A program made the translations under genes and the position numbers. The notes under the pieces were generated by a model, which was not told where the DNA came from, searched no databases, and worked only from the letters and a program-made list of their open reading frames with translations. A stretch of DNA of 64,000 bases from Persicobacter psychrovividus (lineage in GTDB: Bacteria > Bacteroidota > Bacteroidia > Cytophagales > Cyclobacteriaceae). The stretch is from assembly GCF_036492425.1 (NCBI RefSeq), contig NZ_AP025292.1, positions 2,790,001-2,854,000 of the forward strand. The letters run 5' to 3'. This document shows, piece after piece, positions 57,643-64,000 of this stretch (positions are counted from its first letter, which is position 1; the number at the start of each line of letters is the position of its first letter).

Positions 57643-58427
57643 TGAACTACTTTTTGAAGGATATCCCTGAAAGGACTCAAAAACCGAGACAATCGGGCTG
57701 TACAATGGTCATGGACAAAGGCCTTAGCCTTAGACAAGTCGAGGACTTTTTGAGCAGTGCTGGAGCATACACAGATATCGTGAAGTTGGGATTCGGGACA
57801 TCCGCGGTTACGCCTAACCTTCAGGAAAAAATCAACCTGTACAAAGAAGCGGGTATTCCTACCTATTTCGGTGGAACACTTTTCGAGGCTTTCCTTGTAC
57901 GTGGCCAGTTTGAAGATTATGTGCGCACCTTGCATAAATTTGGTGTTGAGCATGTAGAGGTTTCTGACGGATCTATTGAATTGCCGCACGATGTAAAGTG
58001 TGAGTACATTCATAAGCTTTCAAAGGAGTTCACCGTACTTTCTGAAGTAGGCTCTAAAGATGCTGAAAAGATTATCCCTCCATACAAATGGATTCAGTTC
58101 ATGCAGGCTGAGCTTGACGCTGGCGCATGGAAGGTGATCGGCGAGGCCCGTGAGGGAGGAAATGTGGGTCTTTTCCGTTCTTCAGGAGAGGTACGCTCAG
58201 GATTGGTAGAAGAAATTTTGACAAAAATTCCTTCAGAAAAAATCATCTGGGAAGCCCCTCAAAAAACACAGCAGGTATGGTTCATCAAACTTTGTGGCCC
58301 GAATGTAAATGTTGGAAACATTGCGCCTAACGAGGTTATTCCATTGGAAACAATCCGTTTGGGACTCCGTGGCGATACCTTTATGGATTTTCTATCCAAT
58401 AAAAACTTTGAAGAAACGATCATCTAA
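57642..58427 (+). CDS. comA: Phosphosulfolactate synthase (ComA family)
   Basis: 261 residues of PF02679, a TIM-barrel enzyme that joins sulfite to phosphoenolpyruvate to give (R)-phosphosulfolactate, the first step of coenzyme M synthesis in methanogens. Motifs QSGCTMVMDKGLSL, DIVKLGFGTSAV, FGGTLFEAFLVRG, VEVSDGSIELP and EAREGGNVGLF are characteristic. Bacteroidota do not make coenzyme M, so a role in sulfolactate or sulfonolipid metabolism is inferred, not shown. Translationally coupled to the TPR gene; comB and comC are absent nearby. Confidence 0.85.
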   Translation: MNYFLKDIPERTQKPRQSGCTMVMDKGLSLRQVEDFLSSAGAYTDIVKLGFGTSAVTPNLQEKINLYKEAGIPTYFGGTLFEAFLVRGQFEDYVRTLHKFGVEHVEVSDGSIELPHDVKCEYIHKLSKEFTVLSEVGSKDAEKIIPPYKWIQFMQAELDAGAWKVIGEAREGGNVGLFRSSGEVRSGLVEEILTKIPSEKIIWEAPQKTQQVWFIKLCGPNVNVGNIAPNEVIPLETIRLGLRGDTFMDFLSNKNFEETII

Positions 58428-58449
58428 AGCTCTTTTCTTGCACAATATT

Positions 58450-58481
58450 GAAGCGATCTGTCATTGGCAGATCGCTTTTTT
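58450..58481 (+). terminator. Terminator after the ComA-type gene
   Basis: AAGCGATCTG and CAGATCGCTT pair around TCATTGG and are followed by a T run, about 25 bases past the stop. Confidence 0.88.
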
Positions 58482-58564
58482 ATTTTCCATTCCTTGATCA
58501 TTTAGGTATATTTATCCTTCATAAACACAGCAAGGCTCTTGCTCAATGTATAATTTACGAATTC

Positions 58565-59491
58565 ATGAAATCCCAAATTACACTTTTTCTTAAAGGAGTC
58601 GCCATGGGCGCTGCCGATGTTGTCCCTGGCGTATCAGGAGGAACCATTGCCTTTATCACTGGCATTTACGAAACCCTGATCAACAGCATTAAATCGGTCA
58701 ATGCTACCGCCCTGAAATTGCTGTTTTCTTTCCAGCTCAAAGCTTTTTGGGAATACATTAACGGAACATTTTTACTGATCCTGTTCGCGGGTATTGCCAC
58801 AAGCGTACTCTCTTTGGCCAAACTGATCACCTACCTGCTCGAACACCACCCGATCCCAATCTGGTCATGCTTCTTTGGGCTGATCATCATATCGGCAATT
58901 TTAGTCGGCAAGCAAATCAGAAAATGGTCTGTCCCTGTATTACTGACAGGAATCGCAGGTATTGCGATAGCCTATTTTGTAACCGTAGCTACACCTACAA
59001 GCACCCCAGAAAACTATGGCTTTATCTTTTTATCGGGCGCCATTGCCATATGTGCAATGATACTCCCAGGAATTTCTGGAAGTTTTTTGTTGTTAATTCT
59101 CGGAAAATACGCTTTTATATTAAACGCGATTAAGAATTTACAATTGGACGTCATTGCTGTCTTTGGTGCAGGCTGTGTCCTCGGTTTGGCGTTATTCAGC
59201 CGTTTTATCTCCTGGTTACTTTCCAAATACCACGATTTAGCGGTAGCGCTGCTGTCTGGCTTCATGATCGGCTCCCTGAACAAAGTGTGGCCGTGGAAAG
59301 AAGTGCTTTCAACACGCATCAACAGCCACGGGGAAGAAGTAGCCCTGATCACCAAAAATATTTTACCAAGCACCTATGGACAACATGCCAATCCGCAAAC
59401 ACTGGTTGCGATCATTTGTATTGTGGGGGCTATTGCATTGGTGTTCGGATTGGATTATTTTGCTTCAAGAAGCAATACCAAACAAGCATAG
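58565..59491 (+). CDS. DUF368 membrane protein, PopT-type polyprenyl-phosphate carrier
   Basis: 308 residues with about eight transmembrane helices. The two inverted halves each carry a conserved glycine-proline turn: KGVAMGAADVVPGVSGGTIAFITGIYETL near residue 10 and AICAMILPGISGSFLLLILGKYAFIL near 160. DUF368 proteins (PopT) have been shown to flip undecaprenyl phosphate back across the membrane for cell-envelope synthesis; here that is assigned by family. The ATG at 58565 is chosen; an open frame 39 codons earlier runs through the terminator and starts inside it. Confidence 0.88.
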   Translation: MKSQITLFLKGVAMGAADVVPGVSGGTIAFITGIYETLINSIKSVNATALKLLFSFQLKAFWEYINGTFLLILFAGIATSVLSLAKLITYLLEHHPIPIWSCFFGLIIISAILVGKQIRKWSVPVLLTGIAGIAIAYFVTVATPTSTPENYGFIFLSGAIAICAMILPGISGSFLLLILGKYAFILNAIKNLQLDVIAVFGAGCVLGLALFSRFISWLLSKYHDLAVALLSGFMIGSLNKVWPWKEVLSTRINSHGEEVALITKNILPSTYGQHANPQTLVAIICIVGAIALVFGLDYFASRSNTKQA

Positions 59492-59522
59492 CGCATTGTC
59501 CTAAACCTTTTAATTCAACCCT

Positions 59523-60305
59523 ATGAAACTTTTAGGCCTTATTGGAGAAACCCTCGACTACTCTTTCTCAGAAAAATATTTTACAGAAAAATTCAAGAAA
59601 GAAGATATTGAGGGTTTTGACTACAAACTATTTGAAATTCCTAACATTGAATCTTTCCCTGAACTGTTGGAAACCAACCCCAATTTTGCAGGGATCAATG
59701 TTACGATTCCATACAAAAACGACATTATCCCGTACTTGAAATCCCTCGATGAAAGTGCCCAGAAAATTGGTGCCGTAAATGTGATTAAATTTACAGATCA
59801 GGGGCTTGTTGGTTATAACTCCGACTATTATGGCTTCAGGAATTCCGTCACGAAATGGATCGGGGAAAACCTCAGCAATATTACCGATGCGCTCGTATTG
59901 GGCACCGGAGGCGCTTCAAAGGCCGTTCGCGTTGCTTTAACCGATATGGGGATCAATGTGAAAATGGTATCAAGAGATCCGCAGAAAGCAGACTATACCT
60001 ATAAAGCGCTGAAAGAAAACCCTGAATTGGTTGCCACACACACTCTGATTGTCAATACCACGCCCCTGGGCACCGCACCCAACGAACTTGACAAGGTTGA
60101 TTTGCCTTACGAAGCCCTAACCTCCAAGCATTATTTGTACGATGTGGTGTATAATCCGGAGATTACAGCCTTTATGCAAGAAGGATTACGCAAAGGAGGG
60201 AAGGCCAAAAATGGGTACGAAATGTTAGTACTTCAGGCAGAGAAAAGCTGGGAGATTTGGCTGGATGGCCAAACGCCTGTAGCCCCACAAAGCGAAACAA
60301 CATAA
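59523..60305 (+). CDS. aroE: Shikimate dehydrogenase
   Basis: NADP enzyme that reduces 3-dehydroshikimate in aromatic amino-acid synthesis; 260 residues. The shikimate-binding region GINVTIPYKNDIIPYL holds the catalytic Lys65; GAVNVIKF and GYNSDYYGF supply Asn86 and Asp near 102; the NADP motif VLGTGGASKAVRVAL is near 128. It follows the DUF368 gene by 31 bases and is 21 bases before uvrB, so these genes probably share a transcript. Confidence 0.95.
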   Translation: MKLLGLIGETLDYSFSEKYFTEKFKKEDIEGFDYKLFEIPNIESFPELLETNPNFAGINVTIPYKNDIIPYLKSLDESAQKIGAVNVIKFTDQGLVGYNSDYYGFRNSVTKWIGENLSNITDALVLGTGGASKAVRVALTDMGINVKMVSRDPQKADYTYKALKENPELVATHTLIVNTTPLGTAPNELDKVDLPYEALTSKHYLYDVVYNPEITAFMQEGLRKGGKAKNGYEMLVLQAEKSWEIWLDGQTPVAPQSETT

Positions 60306-60326
60306 TTTAGATTCACCAATAGGAAA

Positions 60327-62345
60327 ATGGAGTTTAAACTGACCTCAGAGTATAAGCCAATGGGCGACCAGCCTCAGGCAATTGCAGAACTTACCCAGGG
60401 CCTTGCCAATCAGGAGCGTTTTCAGACCCTGCTCGGTGCAACAGGTACGGGAAAGACCTTCACCATGGCCAATGTGATCGCCCAGTCGGGGAAGCCCACA
60501 TTGGTATTGGCGCACAATAAAACTTTGGCGGCTCAGCTTTATGGCGAGTTTAAGCAGTTTTTCCCCGAAAATGCGGTGGAATACTTCATTTCCTATTATG
60601 ACTATTACCAACCCGAAGCCTACATTGCGGCCACCAATACCTTCATTGAGAAAGACCTGATGATCAATGAAGAAATTGAAAAATTGCGATTAAAGGCCAC
60701 CTCGCAGCTTTTAACAGGCCGCAGGGATGTGATTGTTGTCGCTTCGGTATCCTGTATTTATGGTATCGGTAACCCCGAAGAGTTTGGCAAAAATGTGCTC
60801 TCTTTCAAAGTCGGAGACAGCGTGCCGAGAAATCAGTTTTTGTTTGCGCTCGTGGATATTCTTTATAGCCGCACTGAAGGGGAATTCCGTCGGGGAACTT
60901 TCAGGGTAAAGGGCGATACCGTGGATATCTATCTCGCCTATGCCGATTTTGCCTACCGATTCTACTTTTGGGGAGATGAAATTGAGGCCATTCAGACCAT
61001 CGACCCAGCATCTGGCAGAAAAATTTCCGATGAAACCGCCACCACCATCTTTCCTGCCAACCTTTTTGTTACAGGCAAAGACACCATACAGGAGGCTATC
61101 AAGCAAATTCAGGATGATATGGTCAAGCAGATTCGCTTCTTTGATGAAGAAGGCCGACCAGAAGAATCCAAGCGTATTCAGGAACGTACAGAATTCGATC
61201 TGGAGATGATCCGTGAGCTGGGCTATTGTTCGGGCGTCGAAAACTATTCCCGCTATTTCGACCGACGACAACCTGGCCAGCGCCCCTTCTGCCTGCTGGA
61301 TTATTTCCCCGACGATTATTTGATTATGATTGATGAAAGCCACGTAACCTTGCCTCAGGTACGCGCCATGTATGGTGGCGACCGTGCGCGTAAAGTAAAC
61401 CTGGTAGATTATGGCTGGCGGCTACCAGCAGCAATGGATAACCGTCCGCTGAAGTTTGAAGAATTTGAAGGGATGATTAACCAGATGGTCTTTGTCTCCG
61501 CCACACCTGCAGATTACGAACTCCGCCAGTCTGACGGCGTTATTGTGGAGCAGATCATTCGACCAACAGGGCTGCTGGATCCCAAAATTGAGGTGCGCCC
61601 ATCCATCAATCAGATTGATGATTTGATGGAGGAAATCGACAATCGAATCCAACGTGATGAGCGAACGTTGGTAACGACCTTGACCAAGCGAATGGCGGAA
61701 GAGTTGACCAAGTTCCTTGAGCGTGCCAATATTAAATGTGCATACATACACTCGGAAGTCAAAACCCTCGACAGGGTGGAAATTCTGCGTGAATTACGCC
61801 TCGGTACTTACGATGTGCTCGTTGGGGTAAACTTGTTAAGAGAAGGCCTTGATCTGCCAGAAGTTTCCCTGGTAGCCATTCTTGATGCTGATAAAGAAGG
61901 CTTCCTGCGCTCTACAAAATCCCTGATTCAGACCATTGGCCGAGCCGCCCGTAATGAGGATGGTACGGTGATTATGTATGCCGACAAAATGACCGATTCC
62001 ATGAATACGGCCATTGAGGAAACCAACCGACGACGTTCAATTCAGCAAGCCTACAATGAGGAACATGGCATCACGCCGAAAACGATACGTAAATCTCGTG
62101 AGGAAATTCTCGGGCAAACCAAAGTGGCTGATAATAAAAAAGAGGCACAAGAATATTATGTAGAGGAAAACCAGCCTTCACTTGCCGCCGACCCTGTTTT
62201 GCAGTATGCGAAAAAGGAGGACATCGAAAAGATGATCGCCAAAACACAGAAAGAAATGGAAAAAGCGGCCAAAGCACTCGACTTTATCGCTGCCGCAAAA
62301 TTGCGGGATGAACTCTTCGCCCTCAAAGCCCAGCTGGAGAAATAA
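60327..62345 (+). CDS. uvrB: Excinuclease ABC subunit B
   Basis: Damage-verifying helicase-like subunit of nucleotide-excision repair; 672 residues. Walker A GATGTGKT at 38-45, the beta-hairpin SYYDYYQPEAYIAATNTFIEKD (about 88-110), the DESHV motif, the C-terminal helicase motifs GVNLLREGLDLPEVSLVAILDADKEGFLRS and QTIGRAARN, and a final UVR motif (EKMIAKTQKEMEKAAKALDFIAAAKLRD, about 634-661) are all present. Its stop overlaps the start of the AlkA-like gene by one base. Confidence 0.97.
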   Translation: MEFKLTSEYKPMGDQPQAIAELTQGLANQERFQTLLGATGTGKTFTMANVIAQSGKPTLVLAHNKTLAAQLYGEFKQFFPENAVEYFISYYDYYQPEAYIAATNTFIEKDLMINEEIEKLRLKATSQLLTGRRDVIVVASVSCIYGIGNPEEFGKNVLSFKVGDSVPRNQFLFALVDILYSRTEGEFRRGTFRVKGDTVDIYLAYADFAYRFYFWGDEIEAIQTIDPASGRKISDETATTIFPANLFVTGKDTIQEAIKQIQDDMVKQIRFFDEEGRPEESKRIQERTEFDLEMIRELGYCSGVENYSRYFDRRQPGQRPFCLLDYFPDDYLIMIDESHVTLPQVRAMYGGDRARKVNLVDYGWRLPAAMDNRPLKFEEFEGMINQMVFVSATPADYELRQSDGVIVEQIIRPTGLLDPKIEVRPSINQIDDLMEEIDNRIQRDERTLVTTLTKRMAEELTKFLERANIKCAYIHSEVKTLDRVEILRELRLGTYDVLVGVNLLREGLDLPEVSLVAILDADKEGFLRSTKSLIQTIGRAARNEDGTVIMYADKMTDSMNTAIEETNRRRSIQQAYNEEHGITPKTIRKSREEILGQTKVADNKKEAQEYYVEENQPSLAADPVLQYAKKEDIEKMIAKTQKEMEKAAKALDFIAAAKLRDELFALKAQLEK

Positions 62346-63001
62346 TGCGGTTCAAAATCCCAAATCGAGCTGTTGACCACCTGAAGCAAATTCCTGAAAT
62401 GGCTTTACTGATTCAGCATTGCCCCAATTATGCCCCCAGGGAGATCATCAAAGATCCCTTTGAGGGCATGGTTTACAACATCATCTTTCAGCAAATTTCC
62501 TTCGAAGCTGGCCTGACTGTTTTCAAACGCTTCTCCCGTTTATTCCCTCAGGGCATTACCCCTACACACCTGCTGGCCATACCCACAGATCAATTACAGG
62601 CCTGTGGTTTATCTTTCAGAAAAGTGGCCTACTGCCAGAATATTGCACAGGCATTTCTTAAAAAGCCCCTTTTTTTCAGTCGTCAGAACTTACTGACAGA
62701 AGACACCGAAACCATCAGCACTAAACTACAAAGCATCAAGGGAGTTGGCCAATGGACGGTTCAAATGTTCCTGATGTTTACCTTACAAAAAGAAGATGTT
62801 CGTGCTTTTGGAGATTTGGCCATCAGAAAAGGCATCGCATGGCTCATGCAATCCGATGGCGAACTCAGCAGAACAGACTTCAAAAAATTCACGGACCGTT
62901 GCGCACCTTACAATACGTATGCACATTTCTTCCTCTGGGAAATAACCCTGCAGCAGTTCTTTAAGTACCCCAGTATTTTTCACCTTCCTATCCAACAATA
63001 A
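62345..63001 (+). CDS. AlkA-like DNA glycosylase (HhH-GPD)
   Basis: 218 residues. The helix-hairpin-helix motif SIKGVGQWTVQMFLMF (about 130-145) is followed by the catalytic Asp157 in AFGDLAIRKGI, the standard HhH-GPD arrangement. It lacks the C-terminal FeS cysteines of the Nth type, so it is a 3-methyladenine-type glycosylase rather than an endonuclease III. Start coupled to the uvrB stop (TAATG); pairing two repair genes in one transcript makes functional sense. Confidence 0.88.
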   Translation: MRFKIPNRAVDHLKQIPEMALLIQHCPNYAPREIIKDPFEGMVYNIIFQQISFEAGLTVFKRFSRLFPQGITPTHLLAIPTDQLQACGLSFRKVAYCQNIAQAFLKKPLFFSRQNLLTEDTETISTKLQSIKGVGQWTVQMFLMFTLQKEDVRAFGDLAIRKGIAWLMQSDGELSRTDFKKFTDRCAPYNTYAHFFLWEITLQQFFKYPSIFHLPIQQ

Positions 63002-63137
63002 TCATATTACTTAGATTATTATTCCCCCTAAATAATCAATCCCCGATTTTCGGGCTAAATCCTTTCAAAAACGGCCCGCTATTCTAAAAATATTTCAATA
63101 AAGACTTATATTGACAGTACATTAATTCAACTCCTTT

Positions 63138-63608
63138 ATGCTGTTAATTGCGCTATTAATTATTGTCGGAATTATCCTTTTGCTCGTAGAAGTCATCTTC
63201 GTTCCTGGAACTACTTTTGTGGGCGTAATCGGGGCTATTGCCGTGATTTTCGGGATTTATCTTTCCTACACTGAGTTAGGCACAAGTGCTGGTCATTGGG
63301 TATTGGCAGGCTCTTCAGTGGTAGGCATCATCCTATCTATTTATGCCTTTCAGTCCAAACCATGGTTGAAAATGTCTAACCAATCGTCTGTTGAAGGTCG
63401 TGTCAATACTCGGGATGCTATCGGGCTGATGATCGGACAAGAAGGCTTGACCACTTCTGCCTTGAAACCTGTAGGCAAAGCACTCTTTGGTGAAACCGAA
63501 GAGGAGGTCAGTACCCGAGGGCTATTTCTGGAGGCTGGCACAGCCATCGAAATCATTGAAATTTATAAAAACAAAATAATTGTTCAACCTTTAAAAATTA
63601 AAGAATGA
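63138..63608 (+). CDS. NfeD-like membrane protein
   Basis: 156 residues of the short NfeD class. Two to three transmembrane helices (about 2-22, 26-47 and 57-72) are followed by a C-terminal OB-type domain (about 88-155, [27 protein letters not shown]). In the family this domain interacts with the adjacent flotillin. Its stop overlaps the floA start by three bases (ATGA), so the pair is translationally coupled. Confidence 0.9.
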   Translation: MLLIALLIIVGIILLLVEVIFVPGTTFVGVIGAIAVIFGIYLSYTELGTSAGHWVLAGSSVVGIILSIYAFQSKPWLKMSNQSSVEGRVNTRDAIGLMIGQEGLTTSALKPVGKALFGETEEEVSTRGLFLEAGTAIEIIEIYKNKIIVQPLKIKE

Positions 63609-64000
63609 CACCATTTGCTCCTATTATCGCGATATTACTCGGGATATTTTTATTTTTTATTATTCTATATTTTATCCCAGTAAACCTATGGATTACTGCG
63701 CTATTCTCTGGGGTGAGAATTAGTCTTGGCGAATTGGTAGCAATGCGTATTCGTAAAGTGCCACCAAGCATTATCGTTAATCCTTTGATTACGGCCACAA
63801 AAGCAGGATTGAAAATTTCCACCAATGATCTGGAAACCCACTACCTTGCGGGTGGTGATGTGCAGAATATCGTACGTGCACTAATTTCTGCGGACAAAGC
63901 CAATATCGGATTGAACTTCAAATCAGCTACTGCTATTGACCTTGCGGGTAGAGATGTATTTGAAGCCGTACAGATTTCCGTAAATCCTAAAGTGATCACC
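63605..64000 (+). CDS. floA: Flotillin-like protein FloA, 5' part only
   Basis: The first 132 codons of the UPF0365 flotillin-like family. An N-terminal membrane hairpin or helix (about 6-27, [23 protein letters not shown]) is followed by AFSG-like and [30 protein letters not shown] segments and the start of the SPFH-like domain ([17 protein letters not shown]). Members organise membrane microdomains. The rest lies beyond the window end. Start chosen at the ATG coupled to the nfeD stop. Confidence 0.92.
   Translation, partial: MTPFAPIIAILLGIFLFFIILYFIPVNLWITALFSGVRISLGELVAMRIRKVPPSIIVNPLITATKAGLKISTNDLETHYLAGGDVQNIVRALISADKANIGLNFKSATAIDLAGRDVFEAVQISVNPKVIT

Noticed and set aside
58448-58564. 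Upstream extension of the DUF368 gene
   Set aside because: The extra 39 codons start inside the preceding terminator hairpin and do not resemble family N-termini.
60711-61343. 210-codon minus-strand frame opposite uvrB
   Set aside because: It lies fully inside uvrB, whose motifs are complete; no independent start or terminator signals.

Overview
The window looks like chromosomal DNA of a Gram-negative member of the Bacteroidota, most likely of the Cytophagales type. The evidence is the gene repertoire (Oar-type and TonB-dependent outer-membrane receptors with carboxypeptidase-like N-terminal domains, WbqC, DUF4286, DUF3467, WG-repeat and MORN-like secreted proteins, a ComA-type phosphosulfolactate synthase), the near absence of Shine-Dalgarno sequences, and promoters of the Bacteroidota form TTTG-N18-20-TAnnTTTG. 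There is no rRNA, CRISPR array, prophage, insertion sequence or obvious island; it is an ordinary chromosome segment with some lineage-specific genes.

Region 1 (1-17643, minus strand) is the main translation and transcription block. Read in the direction of transcription it is tuf, tRNA-Trp, secE, nusG, rplK, rplA, rplJ, rplL, rpoB, rpoC, a DUF3467 gene, rpsL, rpsG, fusA, rpsJ and the start of rplC. Terminator-like hairpins follow tuf, rplL, rpoC and rpsJ. Strong promoters stand before tuf, rpsL and rplC, and the last two share an identical TTTGCAGTCC core.

Region 2 (17728-34000) holds a lipoprotein M1 aminopeptidase, pyrH-frr, lpdA, fabG, a membrane VWA protein, clpC, a WbqC protein, a YciO-type protein, mltG, a RibD/DHFR-like reductase, two tandem FKBP-type prolyl isomerases and a DUF4286 protein.

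Region 3 (34001-46440) holds a protein resembling a degenerate thiamine pyrophosphokinase, a YraN-type nuclease-fold protein, lipB, a secreted MORN-like protein, htpG, a 485-residue helical protein of unknown function, a patatin-like lipase, a WG-repeat protein, a 50-residue basic protein and an ArsR-type regulator, with several unknowns between them.

Region 4 (46441-54200) is outer-membrane: a four-repeat lipoprotein paired with a TonB-dependent receptor, then a separate Oar-like receptor. Region 5 (54400-64000, plus strand) holds rfbC, an NAD-dependent epimerase, a TPR protein translationally coupled to a ComA-type enzyme, a DUF368 (PopT-like) polyprenyl-phosphate carrier, aroE, uvrB coupled to an AlkA-like glycosylase, and an NfeD-floA pair cut by the window end.

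No clearly new multi-gene system is evident. The points most worth a second look are the alternative hairpins in the tuf leader, the shared ribosomal promoter core, the TPR-ComA operon with its structured leader, the repeat lipoprotein beside its receptor, the thiamine-kinase-like protein that appears to have lost its motifs, and several unknown proteins.
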